DNA of 64,000 nt from Nematopogon swammerdamellus (GCA_946902875.1 OX336336.1:28227558-28291557), one strand, 5' to 3'. Positions 1 to 10,593 are shown, numbered from the stretch's first letter. A program made the numbers and translations. The notes: generated by a model from the letters alone, not told the origin.

Positions 1-193
1 TACAGTAGCCTCGTCGGATTTCACAGAGCCGCGCGCCGCGCACTTCGCGCTCCTGCCTTGTGCAGGATTTTAATTAAGAGCCACAAAGTAAATTAACGTT
101 TAACTCAGTTCGATTTTCCGTCCGGGTGAACTCGATTAACGGGAAGACACTGAGGGACAAAAGAAATACCAAGGACTGGTTCATATTGCTCCA
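1..193. other. Unassigned sequence
   Basis: No open frame, tRNA-like box or recognised repeat was seen. A GC-rich patch near 29-60 has no recognisable coding potential. Confidence 0.3.
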
Positions 194-485
194 TTTTTAA
201 TCCCCGACGCAAAAAGAGGGGTGTTGTAAGTTTAACGTGTGTGTGTATGTGTGTCTCTTTGCGGCATCGTAGCTCCCAAACAAATGGATCGAATGCGGTT
301 TGTTTATTAGAAAGCTGGTTTAATCGCGATGGTTCTTAGCTATGTTTGTAATATTAAACAATTCATTATTTTAAAATGTGGACCGATTTGCGTGCTTTTC
401 TTTTTAAAAAGCTTGAAATGAAAGTTAAATTAAAAATTAAAAACCCCCGACCCTTACAAAGTAAAAAATAATTTCCGCTTCCGCA
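194..485 (+). mobile_element. MINE-H element, diverged copy
   Basis: The order matches the other MINE-H copies: CCCCGACGCAAAAAGAGG, a short GT microsatellite, GGCATCGTAGCTCCCAAAC, an ATGGATCGAATGCGG motif, a T-rich stretch, and one arm of the CCCCGACYC foldback. The second hairpin arm is missing. MINE-H also occurs at 23139, 32640, 53728, 57727, 58316 and 63522. Confidence 0.7.
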
Positions 486-496
486 AAAAAGTTCTG

Positions 497-650
497 AACG
501 GTGACAGGGTAGCCACCTCCTATCTTGGCACGGTCCTTCCACCGAGTCTATTAATACTTCGCTGAGAGTGATGATCGGCGTTGTGCTGTAATTTACCAGC
601 ATTCTTGCAGCACAACACCGATTAATTTTTTTATAGACAACCGGCACGGG
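497..650 (+). repeat. Family J interspersed repeat, partial
   Basis: Shares blocks such as CTTGGCACGGTCC and GTTGTGCTGTAATTT with 37845-38130 and, in reverse, 48770-49008. Class unknown; no TIR or promoter boxes are visible. Confidence 0.5.
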
Positions 651-1330
651 TCTCTGTGAATACACACATTATAATTTTTCATACTACATTTAGGCAATAG
701 GTCTCAAAGAAGCAATCATAGAAAATTTAATTAGCTTTCCAACAACAGCTCACACAATCAATTTGATGAAACAGAACTCGAGATATGTGCAAAAATCTAT
801 AACTGTCGGCGCCATCTTTGTGACGTCATAGCTACCAAAGTCCCCACTTTCCCGCTTTACGACAGGCAGTTCGGTATACTAGAGACCAAGACGAACACAT
901 ACATACCTGTCGTAGGTATATAGAAGAGATGGCTACGAAAATCGTGAAGGAGACGACTTATTCAACATTTGCATAGACTATAGGCTGTGAAGCCCGTTAA
1001 TACGACGTCTGAAGACACCCATTGGTTAAAGGATTCGGGAAACACGGGAAGTTGTATGGATGATCGTTTTCCTGTACAAATATTCTATCTCTCGAAGTCC
1101 GTTCGGCTTATGAATGTTGTCAGGCGTGCACATGCACGCACATTGTTTTAGTGTGCGTAACCTCGAGAGCGCTCAGTCACGCACGACATAGTAAAAGGAG
1201 ACGAGTAGGTAACTGGAGCCCATTTTTAAAATAACTGACTACGCTGCGCCGAGCCACCAGGGCTGCGGCAACTCACAACACTAACACAATTGACAGGTCG
1301 TGAGCCCATTATGGTGGAAATGAGATTCCA
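651..1330. other. Unassigned intergenic stretch
   Basis: No supported gene. At 826-836 there is a TGACGTCA palindrome. A fragment at about 983-1052 resembles the distal part of the SINE-N copy at 28203-28275 (AGCCCGTTAATACGACG shared). The rest is unassigned. Confidence 0.35.
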
Positions 1331-1352
1331 CAGAGAGAGAGAGATAGAAATA

Positions 1353-1392
<40 letters not shown>

Positions 1393-1412
1393 AAGAGAGA
1401 TAGAGAAAGATA

Positions 1413-1446
<34 letters not shown>
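1331..1446. repeat. GA-rich microsatellite
   Basis: Interrupted GAGAGA tract with ATAG and GAAA variants. The antisense open frame through it is a low-complexity artefact. Confidence 0.9.
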
Positions 1447-1912
1447 AGAGTCAACCGTGTTAGGTAAAAAAAAAAAATCGAGTGCGGGGTGGCCATCACT
1501 GACTACAAGGGAGGGAAGTGAGAATGTAAGTAGTGGTTGTGTACGGACAGCGTGCGCTGGCGCGCGCTTGTGTGAGTGCGAAATCAGCGTGCTTGTATGA
1601 AGACGGTTAAGTTAACTAGTCTTTTTAAACTATGGTCACGATCGCGACGCGGTACACGCACACAACACACACAAGCGCGCTTATCAGCACACGTCACCAC
1701 TACAACCAGAGCCAAACGGACTTCGCGAGATAGAACAATTCTGCAGGTTGTTCGTCAACAAAAGCGGATGAGACGGAATGATAAAAGTTGAAACTCCACT
1801 CGCGAGGGTGATTTCCTTCGAGGATTGTAGAAACATCACGAACTTTCGACACTAAAGTTTGCAAACTAGCAACATCGAGATAATATGTGCACATCTCACT
1901 GGAGGGTGTATT
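1447..1912. other. Unassigned intergenic stretch
   Basis: Short open frames on both strands show no recognisable family. A CA-rich tract lies near 1653-1675. Confidence 0.3.
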
Positions 1913-2616
1913 TATATAAGGTGCTTCGTTATTCATGTCAAATGTTTCGGGAGGGTTACATAGCAATCAAATAAACATGTTACGCAAAAAAACATATATG
2001 TTTTTAGCATTACTTTTCGAGAAATTTAACAAAACCAGTTTGCTAACTAAACCAGGCCTCACGCACTCTATGTACTTGCGCGCGTTAACTACCTACCGGC
2101 CGGTGGACCGCCGGCGGCGGTCTAATTCGGTGGAATTCGTCAGCCGCGCGAAGAATACCTACACGCTCGCCCACACAACTGCGCGCAGCTGCAAAGCAAT
2201 AACCACTGTACACTCGATCGTTTAGGTACATTTTCGCACGCAGCAATTGGCGACGTGAAGCAGTAGGCTATTAAAGCCGAAGCCGAACTTTTTCTATGGA
2301 GTGATTTATCTGTTACGAAGTAACTATTAAGTAATCTGTGCCTAAACATTAACCTGTGTGTAACAGTAGGTAACTTGCAATGTACGGGGTCAATTACCGT
2401 ACTATGTTCAAACGCAGAACAGCTGTTTGTTGTAAGTAAGTCACAAGGTCGCTATGATTGGTTTTTACAGCTACTTCTACTTATTTGATTTTATTTTTTT
2501 GTTAGGAGAAAAAATGCTTCTGTAAACATATGTTTTTTTCTTACGTAAAGTGTTTGTTTGAGTGCGTATGTAACCCTCCCGAAGTTATTGACATGAATAA
2601 CGAAGCATCTTGTATA
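1913..2616. mobile_element. MITE-K, interrupted copy
   Basis: Imperfect terminal inverted repeats start TATATAAGGTGCTTCGTTAT and close with CGAAGCATCTTGTATA. The interior matches the copies at 5394-5860 and 56131-56534, including ACAGTAGGTAACTTGCA, CAGCTGTTTGTTG and TTTTGTTAGGAGAAAAAATG. It is longer than those copies because a different repeat sits inside at about 2052-2341. No transposase frame. Superfamily not assigned. Confidence 0.8.
2052..2341 (-). mobile_element. MITE-L nested in MITE-K
   Basis: This block interrupts MITE-K and is flanked on both sides by CTAAA, a candidate target duplication. Its right end reads ATTAAGTAATCTGTG, the reverse complement of the start of the copy at 9553-9811. 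Both carry the CACTCCATAGAAAA-type and CAATTGCTGCGTGCGAAAAT blocks. No coding capacity. Confidence 0.6.
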
Positions 2617-2712
2617 TTCTTTATTGAACACCGATTTATTAGGCACAATAGGCGAGCTTAATGCCGCGAGGCATTCAATTCTAACTAACCTTTGGGACGT
2701 GGGAGAAGTATA
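2617..2712 (-). repeat. Probable LINE 3' tail fragment
   Basis: CTTTATTGAAC followed by GGCGAGCTTAATGCCGCG and ending AACCTTTGGGA resembles the conserved tail of insect CR1/Jockey-group LINEs in reverse. The same layout appears at 13440-13565. Assignment is by resemblance only. Confidence 0.4.
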
Positions 2713-3377
2713 TGCAGGCGAACAAGAATCGTTTGTGGCAATGTAGGATAAACTACAAACGAATATTACACAAATACTCGGCACACCGACCGACAAATTG
2801 TTTTCTTCTTTTTTTTGTAAATTACAAAAATCGCAGATTTAACCCCTTGTAAATTTTTTGTTTATGATTGTATGATCACGGAATAAAATTTATTTGATTT
2901 TACGATGTATCCTTGTTTTAGGAAAAATATCATTTGATGAAGTTAATACCATTTTCGTCCCAAATTCGCGAGGACGAGTAAAAATATGACAGAATCTTAA
3001 TTTCTTAATTCATTACAAAAAAAAAAAACTGACAGCAATTAAGGGCTTCGTTTTCTTTTAAAAAGTTTGCTAGTTTATGCCCTTTCCAACGGTATACCAC
3101 ATGTCATACAAATCATTCACTATGTGGCCAAAATTAGGGATAGTTTGCAAGAGTCTAAACATTCAATGGAAGCGAAGCAGTTCGAATTGAACAAAGTGCC
3201 TGCGACCGTTAGAATGTTCTAAATTTGAAAATGCTCCAGAAAATCTTCCTAGCGCATCCTCTAGTCATATATCTCGATGACTAGCTAGGGGATAGGACGT
3301 ATTCGGATTACTTGAATTCCGTACTAAAATACTGCAAAGTTTTTATGGAAAATGTGTTTTTCGAGTGCCGAATGTCT
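2713..3377. other. Unassigned AT-rich stretch
   Basis: AT-rich, with no TIR, tRNA-like box or usable frame seen. Confidence 0.3.
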
Positions 3378-3591
3378 TCCTTACCTATAATAAAATCCAA
3401 CGTCTGCTTTCTGTCTGTCTGTCTGTCCGCTTATAACTCGAGAACCACTGAACCGATTTTAATTAAAAAAAAATCTACGGATAGCTTGATTCTTCCCATC
3501 GACTATAGGCTACTTACTATCACGCTAAATGGCTTATGAGGTTAGCAGTGAAGTGAAAAATGAGAGCGGGCGGAGCCGCGGGCACAGCTAG
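3378..3591 (+). mobile_element. Helitron-like element Hel-D
   Basis: A 214-bp element starting TCCTTACCTATAATAAAATC and ending GCGGGCACAGCTAG, followed by T. The GC-rich imperfect hairpin (GCGGGCGGAGCCGCGGGC) about 8 bases before CTAG and the absence of TIR and TSD fit a non-autonomous Helitron. It contains a short GTCT microsatellite next to GAACCACTGAACCGATTTT. Other copies: 11358, 11688, 12122, 22219 and 30741. Confidence 0.75.
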
Positions 3592-3823
3592 TTGACTATA
3601 AATAAAGAAATATTTCGCAAGTGAATGGCAAATGTATGTACGTACATTGTTAAAATAACATGATCAAAAACAAATTCATAATTTTCAGCTTTTTAATGCA
3701 ATTCTTATGGATCAGAGCGGCTCATACTCCAAGCAGCCAATATCACCTCTAATAAAAAGGTGCCATGCCGGAGACTTATCTTTGGATTGCTAGACTTGAC
3801 TATACACCTACATCCTAGGCTTG

Positions 3824-4277
3824 TACCGTGTGGGGCCGGTACTTAAAAAAAATTGCCCCACTGCATCTCTCCCCGTTGCATGTCGTAAAAGTCGACTAAG
3901 GGATAAGGAAATTCGTCAGCCTCGGTAGCTCAGTGGTGCGGTCAATCGACCGTTGTTAAGCAACACTAAGCGCGGTCAGTTCTTGGATAGGTGATCGCTC
4001 GGCCGTTGGAGACTGACCGTGGTTCGGATTCCATTTTAAACTGTAGGTTCCTTCCCTTCTTACCTTACTAGGTGGAAGGGTTTATCCCGCCCGGGTTGGT
4101 ACCACCGCACTGAATGAAACGTCGGTCAAAACGGCTATGTAAATAGTTCGCGTTTTCTGTCCAGTTCAGTGTAGCCAAATGAAGGGAAGCACTGACATGT
4201 TAACTCGGTGCTATGGGCTGACATCACGGATGTTGTAGGTGATGTAGCCAACCGTGTCATTTTTCTTAAAAAAAATA
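3824..4277 (+). mobile_element. SINE-B, long form
   Basis: The full module order is present: head TACCGTGTGGGGCCGGTAC, tRNA-like A box GGTAGCTCAGTGG, 5S-like GTTAAGCAAC to GGTGATCGC, B box GGTTCGGATTCC, body CCTTACTAGGTGG to GGTTGGTACCACCGCACTG, and tail GATGTTGTAGGTGATGTAGC with a short A-rich end. It inserted into SINE-A and later received MITE-S at its A-rich tail. Confidence 0.85.
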
Positions 4278-4740
4278 CAGGGTGTTTCAGGATAGGCTTG
4301 AGAAACTTCAGGAATAGAAAGTAGGTACTCATTATTAGAAAAAAAAATCTTTATCACTCATAAATCGCAATTCCGTATTTTTTTATACAAAAATTTAAAA
4401 TAGTAATAAAAACTCGATCGACAGTGAGTCTGGAGATATTTGGCAACAGTGCTGTCTAGGTCGAAGGAGTGTAATGACTTACTCCAGTCCCCTTTTTCTT
4501 TTGACGTAATTAAAATTTAAGTGTTCGGAATTTTATCTACATGCAGTTCAATTCTACTAGTTGAGCATGCAAGTTAGTCATTTAATTTTTATTTAAAAAA
4601 GGTGGACGTTAATAGTCCTCCAAATCTCGATTAAACGGTTTTCACCAAAAAGTTAAGACCGAAGTTTCAGAGCTTTTCGTCTTCAAATATGGACCCGTTT
4701 CGAACCCTGTAGTTACGAAAACCTATCCTGAAACATCCTG
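4278..4740. mobile_element. MITE-S with TA duplication
   Basis: Begins CAGGGTGTTTCAGGATAGG and ends CCTATCCTGAAACATCCTG, flanked by TA on each side. The interior matches 31772-32241 in opposite orientation (CTCGATCGACAGTGAG, TTTCAGAGCTTTTCGTCTTC). About 463 bp, no transposase frame. A TA target suggests Tc1/mariner or a relative, not proven. Confidence 0.8.
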
Positions 4741-5171
4741 TATAAAAACCCAGTCGTGGTGCTACTTCGTATCTTTCGTCCAGTACGGTGGTACCAACCC
4801 AGCCGGCTTACAATTTGAGCCCCTTACCATCTAGTAATAGCCAAGCAAAGGGGCCCATACCGTTTTACATCGGTTTCTGATGGTGAATATTCAATGTATT
4901 TATTGATGCAATTCATTGGCGCGTGTTGGCTGAATTCGGACCCCGGTCCTTGAGATCAATTCGTCCGACAAGACGGCTCAGACCACCCGCCTTTGAAATA
5001 ACAAAAAAAAATAGACGAAATTAAATAAATTGGACCACCATCGTTGTCGCGGCTTTCATCGATCCAATTGCGTCGGTTCGCAGAATTTTATAACGATGGC
5101 AAGACATTGTGAAACATTTCAGCCACCGTTCGGCTTAAGGGTCGGCTACTGGCTATCTCGCGTCGTTAGAG

Positions 5172-6231
5172 CAGCGGTTCCCTATTAATTTCGGCTACGG
5201 AACCCTAAAAATGATCGTCCTTCTGTTGCTGGAACACCAAGTCAATAACATAAGAACTAAATTTATTTATTTATTTATTATAAGGTTTACCAACAGGTCT
5301 GGCACATTTACATTCGTATACAAAAGTCATTGACCTAAACAAAACTAAATAATGTTTTTCTTAAATCGATGACAAACGTAGAAAGTTTTAAGCTATATAA
5401 GGTGTTTCGTTAGTCATAAAAATATTAAGTAATCTGTGGTCATGTCACAGATTACTTAATAGTTCCTAACGTCATGTCATTAACTTCGGGAGGATTACAT
5501 ACACACTCAAATAAACACGTTACGCAAAAAAAAAAAAATTATATGTGTATACTATTACTTTTCGAGAAATTTAACAAAACATGTTTCCTACCTAAACATT
5601 AACCTGCGTATAACAGTAGGTAACTTGCATTGTACGGGGTCAATGACCGTACCATGTTTGAACGCATAACAGCTGTTTGTTGCAAGTAAGTCACAAGGTC
5701 ACTATGATTAGTTTTTACAGCTACTTATTTGATTTTATTTTTTTGTTAGGAGAAAAAATGCTCCTATAAACATATGTTTTTCTCTTACGTAAAGTGTTTA
5801 TTTGAGTGTGTATGTAACCCTCCCGAAGTTAATGACATGACTAACGAAACACCTTATATAGTGCAGCCCCAATGACGGGCAAACACCTTCTTCTTTAATT
5901 AATTACTGGCTTTACAACATATTTATATCACCTAATACCTAATGACAGGTACTAAATTGTTGGCGGATTATCATGTTTGATTTGAATAGCAAGACTATAG
6001 TTTGAAAATTTGGTGTCCGCGCGGATACCAGGGAAGGCTACCAAAGCAAGAAATCTGCTATCTGCGCGGATACAAGGGAAGAGAACAGGTTAAAAACATA
6101 TTAAACGTTTTTGATTACACAAAGCAAAAAACGCTCTCCGTTTTGTGCTTTTTCCGGCGGTAGCCCACGGAACCCCTGTGACACTTCCGCGGAACCCCAA
6201 GGTTCCGCGGAACACCTTTTGGGAACCGCTG
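5172..6231. mobile_element. hAT-type element carrying MITE-K
   Basis: Left end CAGCGGTTCCC and right end GGGAACCGCTG are inverted. The flanks CGTTAGAG and CCTTAGAG match at 7 of 8 bases, as expected for an aged hAT duplication. Internal GGAACCCCAAGGTTCCGCGG is typical of hAT subterminal sequence. The 1060 bp includes a nested MITE-K (5394-5860). No transposase frame. Confidence 0.65.
5394..5860. mobile_element. MITE-K copy
   Basis: Terminal inverted repeats are TATATAAGGTGTTTCGTTAG at the left and CTAACGAAACACCTTATATA at the right. Near the left end a short palindrome, ATTAAGTAATCTGTG then CACAGATTACTTAAT (5429-5463), equals two MITE-L termini back to back, as if a MITE-L collapsed or excised. 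Confidence 0.85.
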
Positions 6232-6444
6232 CCTTAGAGTACAGAACTCGCGTCTTACTTCTAGGAGGGCTCATGTAAAACAGCAATATTATTATTTTTG
6301 TATTTCTTCATTAGATAAATGCAATTTAAGTTTAATATTTTAGAGTTTCCACTGTAATCACACCAAGTTTGACGCTTGTATGTATAACCGTCTTTACTAT
6401 TATGTAAAGCGCAAACAAAACAAAACAAAACAAAGAAACGTTGA

Positions 6445-6664
6445 AAAAAAACACGTTTCTTGTATGGGAACCTCCCTCCCATTTTTATTAATGTTTTATT
6501 ATATGTTAACATATCCGACATAATAACAGATATTCTTTTCAAATTTCAACCGGCTATCTATTACGGTTCAAAAGATGCAGCCCCTAAAAGGTAAGACAGA
6601 CGGATGGACGGACAGACGGCGTAAGCTTCGTAATAACGTCCCTTACGGATACGGAACCCTAAAA
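6445..6664 (-). mobile_element. MINE-G fragment
   Basis: Reads ACGTTTCTTGTATGGGA, CTATTACGGTTCAAAAGATG, a GACA/GACG tract and TACGGAACCCTAAAAA, the minus-strand order of MINE-G. The CCGGCCAAG end is missing. Confidence 0.7.
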
Positions 6665-6785
6665 AACTGTTATGGGCTGACATCATCGGTGTTGCAGGTG
6701 AGGGAGACGACCACAGATCAGAGAAGTATTAGCTATTACTTAGGATTTCTGTGGAGACGACCGTGTCGGTTTCTATAAAACAAAA
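6665..6785 (+). repeat. SINE-B tail fragment, rearranged
   Basis: TTATGGGCTGACATCATCGG and GACCGTGTCGGTTTCTATAA match the SINE-B tail, with an unrelated stretch between. Confidence 0.5.
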
Positions 6786-7051
6786 AACATTGTTTTAAAT
6801 AAGTTTGTTTTACTTACTTGCTGTCTTCTGACGGCCTTGCTCGTATTGTACCCTTAATATAAATGTTAAGTATTACGGAAATATATTATCCAAATTGGAC
6901 TAATCAATTCACGGTCGGCGTCCTCGTCTCGCGATGTTGATTTTAGCAATCAGGCGTAGGTAGAATCATTTGAATTTATTATGGAGGCACGGGAGAAAGG
7001 TACGATAAGAAAATTTGTTTTTGAGGCCATTAAGTACCATTAAGTATATAT

Positions 7052-7145
7052 ATTGCTGGCTGAGTCAAAGGGGCCAGTGCAAATGCTCCGACCAGCCGAT
7101 ATCACCTCCGATGAGGTGCCATATCGGAGACTTTTCTTTTGGTTT
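7052..7145 (-). repeat. SINE-A tail fragment
   Basis: GGCTGAGTCAAAGGGGCCAG and CAGCCGATATCACCTCCGA match the SINE-A 3' region in reverse. Confidence 0.7.
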
Positions 7146-7260
7146 ATTTATATTTGTATTTTTTTTTTGTTTCATTTAAAGACACGTAATACAGAGGGTG
7201 GACAATATACACAATTTTAAGACAACAGTACAAAATCAGTCAACACTCCGAAACATAACA

Positions 7261-7684
7261 ACGTGTCCCAAAACTCAACGTTAAGCGGGAACCAGGGTGT
7301 AGGCCAGTTTATGACTACCCACCCAGGGAAAAATAAGAAAAAAAAAATCGCAGTTATTTGTTTTTTATGATATGATATTTTTTTTTTTAATTTTCCTTAA
7401 TATTTTTTTGTGACAAAACTATGGTCATTCTGGTTTTATTTGGGATACTGATCAATGGCAGAGTTATTTAGGCTACCAATAAAAAAATATTAACAATTAT
7501 ATTTGCAAATTTGTAGTCGTAGTACCTACCTACCTAAAAATATTGTACGAGATGTAAATTTTCAACGTTTTTCAAAAAATGCTCATATCATAAAAACAAA
7601 TGACTCCCATTTTTTTTTCTTATTTTTCCCTGGGTAGTCATAAACTTACCTTCTCCCTTGTTCCCGTTGAGTTTTGGGACACGT
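7261..7684. mobile_element. Foldback element with about 80-bp arms
   Basis: The left arm (7261-7347) starts ACGTGTCCCAAAACTCAACG and contains ATGACTACCCACCCAGGG. The right arm (7609-7684) contains CCCTGGGTAGTCAT and ends GAGTTTTGGGACACGT. The AT-rich centre has no ORF. Target duplication not resolved. Confidence 0.75.
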
Positions 7685-7724
7685 ATGTCCACATCATGTG
7701 TAAAAAATGCTAACTAAACCCAAC

Positions 7725-8129
7725 TTTTTTTTTTTTTATGTAATCCGGTATGGGTGGCTGAGTCGGAGGGGCCAAAGCACATGCTCTAACCAGCCAATAT
7801 CACCTCCGAGAAGGTAGGTGCCATACCGGAGACTTCCCTGGATTGCTGGCTATACTGGACTAGAGGAGAACACAACCGACGTTGCTTGCGGCCATCTTAC
7901 ATCCAGTACGGTGGTATCAACCCAGTCGGCTACAATTTGAGCCTACCACCTAGTAAGGGGCAAGGGAAGGGACCTACAGTTTTACACCGGTTCCGAACGG
8001 TGAAGCAGCGGGTGTAGGTATGCACGTAAATTTTTTCGTCAGAAAAAACTCATTGGTACACGCCGACCGGATTCGAACCTCGGACCTCCCGCATGAGAAG
8101 CCGATGCTCAAACCACTCGGCCACCCGCC
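7725..8129 (-). mobile_element. SINE-A, near full length
   Basis: From the T-run, TTATGTAATCCGGTATGGGT through body and head to GGATTCGAACCTCGGACC (B box in reverse) and CCACTCGGCCACCCGCC (A box in reverse). It abuts the 57-bp minisatellite that starts about 40 bases later. Confidence 0.85.
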
Positions 8130-8169
8130 AACTAGAACGAAAAACTAAAGAAAAAAAGATTGCTACTAT

Positions 8170-8655
8170 GCGGCCACCTTACGTCCAGTGCCAAATTTTA
8201 CGTCACGTCGATGACGCCCCCACAGCCTTCCCATCTTACGTCCAGTGTGACGTCTCACATACATCAAGTCCATGACGTCGTCAAAGGCTTTCCATATTAC
8301 GTCCAGTGTGACGTCTTACATCACGTCCATGACGTCGTCAGAGCCTTTCCATCTTACGTCCAGTGCGACGTTTTACTTCACGTCCATGACGTCGCCACAA
8401 CCTTTCCATCTTATGTCCAGTGCGATGTCATACGTCACGTCCATGACAACGCCACAGCCTTTTCATCTTACGTCTAGTGCCACATCTTACGTCACATGCG
8501 TGACGTCGCCACAGTTACAGACTTTCCATCTTAATTCTACGTCTTACGTCTACGTCACATCCCTGACGTCGTTGTCGTTACAGACTTTCCATCTTACGTT
8601 CAGTGCCACGTCTTATGTCACGTCCATGACGTCGTCACAGCCTTTTTGACGTTTG
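8170..8655 (+). repeat. 57-bp minisatellite rich in TGACG motifs
   Basis: About eight diverged units with core CATCTTACGTCCAGTGYGAC, then CACGTCCATGACGTCG, then CACAGCCTTTC. Two complete consecutive units were counted at 57 bases. Because 57 is divisible by 3, a 19-residue repeated open frame runs through it, which is not evidence of a gene. Each unit has several TGACG or CGTCA sites. Confidence 0.85.
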
Positions 8656-9031
8656 TTTCACAGTGGACAAGTGAGTGTGATAAGGTTCTAGTCTAGTGCA
8701 TCTTCATGTCTCGAAACAGTAATACGCTCACGGCCTCATTTAATTAATAATTACCTACATTTGGGCGTAATTAGAAACTCAAATTCTGACTGGCGCGTCT
8801 CAAGTTCACTGAACTTGCTAACTTTGTTAGAGCTAATTATTACTTGATCGAATTACGTACCTGCCTCCCTCCCTGTCTGTGTTTCTGTACCAAAATAACG
8901 TTTCTTAATAAAACTGAGCAAATTTTATTTAAAAAATTGTTTTTTATTCATTGCAACCGATAACATTGAATTGCAACAATTAACATTAAACCGACTTCAA
9001 ACAAAAAACAACTAGGTACCTACCTACTTAT
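8656..9031. other. Unassigned AT-rich stretch
   Basis: No repeat or gene recognised. TTAAACCGACTTCAAACAAA near 8990 resembles the edge of MINE-I at 42831. Confidence 0.3.
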
Positions 9032-9165
9032 AACTAAAATAATAAAAATTATTTAATAATTGAGTTGAAGGCGGTACAAAAGCATATCAGAAAATTGTTA
9101 GATGCTTTTGTGCTTTTGAACCGCCTTCAACTTAATTATTACATAATTTTTATTATTTTAGTTCT
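9032..9165. repeat. Imperfect hairpin
   Basis: Left arm ACTAAAATAATAAAAATT to GTTGAAGGCGGTACAAAAGC pairs with GCTTTTGTGCTTTTGAACCG to AATTTTTATTATTTTAGT. It uses the same GTTGAAGGCGGT sequence as the hairpin at 43086-43267, so the two are related. Confidence 0.75.
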
Positions 9166-9249
9166 AACTAGTTGTTTTATGTTTGAAGTCAGTTTAATGT
9201 TTTTTAAATACCTTTTTCATTATATAAATTGTAAATGTAAAAGAAGATT

Positions 9250-9545
9250 ACGCTACTCTGTCTGCAGTCCGGGAAAACCCGGTCGTTTTGCAACCCTGGC
9301 TGTGATGAATTCTGCTATAGTCTTTTGTTGTTGGCTTTTGAGAACCCATCGGTTCTCAAAATCGTCTCTTTGTCGCACCGCTAGGGTGTGGAGCTGTCTT
9401 CCGGCGAGTGTGTTTACCGAATCCTTTAACTTGAGTGTCTTAAAAGTCGTATTAACAGGATTGCTACACAGTCTAGCAACGCAGCCCTGCTCGACACTGC
9501 GCGCATCATCAGGAGGTTTCTCTCCCGGGGGTGCGACCATCGGTA
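9250..9545 (+). pseudogene. LINE reverse-transcriptase C-terminal fragment
   Basis: One plus frame reads SLCRTARVWSCLPASVFTES then FNLSVLK, the pattern found near the end of insect LINE ORF2 proteins (aromatic, R-T-A-R-x-W, then LP and a phenylalanine-lysine block). It lies inside a longer open frame (9065-9580) of unrelated composition. No RT catalytic motifs remain. A diverged 5'-truncated insertion is the most likely origin. Confidence 0.45.
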
Positions 9546-9552
9546 GCCTGGG

Positions 9553-9811
9553 CACAGATTACTTAATAGTTACTTCGTAACAGATAAATCACTCCATAGA
9601 AAATGTTCCTACCTTGGGGCTTTAATAGCCTACTGTTTCACGTCGCCAATTGCTGCGTGCGAAAATGTACCTTAACGATCGAGTGTAAAGTGGTTATTGC
9701 TTTGCAGCTGCGCGCAGTTGCGTGGGCGAGGGTCTATGTATACTTCGCGCGGCTGACGATTTCCACTGAAATAGACCGCCGGCGCCGCTGCCGCCGGCCC
9801 GGAGGCCTGGC
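9553..9811 (+). mobile_element. MITE-L copy
   Basis: Starts CACAGATTACTTAATAGTTA and carries CGTCGCCAATTGCTGCGTGC, TTTGCAGCTGCGCGCAGTTG and GGCGCCGCTGCCGCCGG, matching the reverse of 2052-2341. Right end uncertain. Confidence 0.6.
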
Positions 9812-9880
9812 CTGGGCTCGACACGCCGCCACTTATGTTTGCAATATGTACAAAATACTACTTAATTGTAATCAATACTA

Positions 9881-10237
9881 TCAATAGTAATAATAAATCT
9901 GTAAGGGATGGTCATGGAGTAAGTTACTTTGTTTGAGATACTGCGTTTGTAGAATGTATGTATGATACTAAAACTAAATCGGCGATTTTTAGAAATATTT
10001 TCTGTATGTATGTATGTTCCTCCATAACTCTTAAACTTAGAGTCCTAGTACAAGCACATTTAGCTATACGTGACACAGGATAGTCTAAATAAAATTCAGT
10101 TCCGGTTACGCTAAGATGTGGCTCTCATACAAACCGATTTGTTCCGCGCGCCGAAATAAAGGTGCAGTAGCAGGCTTACATACTTTCTTCTTTTTAAATA
10201 CGAATTTCACGCGAGCGAAGCCGCGGACAAAAGCTAT
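9881..10237 (+). mobile_element. Helitron-like element Hel-E
   Basis: Starts A|TCAATAGTAATAATAAATC and ends ACGCGAGCGAAGCCGCGGAC then AAAAGCTAT. The copy at 43872-44254 has the same start and ends CTAG followed by T. The GC-rich hairpin near the 3' end, the lack of TIRs and the A|TC start fit a Helitron. The last base here deviates from CTAG. Confidence 0.7.
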
Positions 10238-10593
10238 GATAAATAAGTATTATATTTGCAAGTATTGTAAATGCAAAAATAAACTAGAAAGACGTATTCG
10301 GGACAAAATGTCGACATTGCATAGGAATCCCAGCAACAGAGGTGGCTGTTATTGAAAATCGTTCGTCCAGCGGGTTATTGTCTACATTTCAGCTGTATCA
10401 TATTTGATGCTCTCTGTTTGGGGATTCACTTTGTGTAAGTATCTCCATTCTGTCACCCTGTCGAACCTGACGAGGCCAAATGTTTTATAAAACGTTTCGA
10501 AAATCGTTACGTGTAGGACTAGAGATCGAGGAGTAGCCGTGCCGCAGAAGAAAGCTTATGAGGCTAACAGAACCGACACTAGTCAGTTCGTAT
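10238..10593. other. Unassigned sequence
   Basis: No repeat family or coding frame recognised. Confidence 0.3.

Larger units (their letters stand above)
3715..4993 (-). mobile_element. SINE-A copy split by two nested elements
   Basis: The SINE-A tail (CAGCCAATATCACCTC and GTGCCATGCCGGAGACTT) is at 3715-3808. The rest of the body and the degenerate tRNA-like head are at about 4753-4993 (CCAGTACGGTGGTACC). The gap holds SINE-B at 3824-4277 and MITE-S at 4278-4740, so SINE-A is the oldest layer. The head is strongly decayed. Confidence 0.7.

Noticed and set aside
1281..1499. Open frame through the GA microsatellite
   Set aside because: Low-complexity Leu/Ser repeat produced by the dinucleotide tract.
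8093..8649. Overlapping repetitive ORFs with TSS/MTS repeats
   Set aside because: They are the translation of a 57-bp minisatellite whose length is divisible by 3; no start context, signal or homology.
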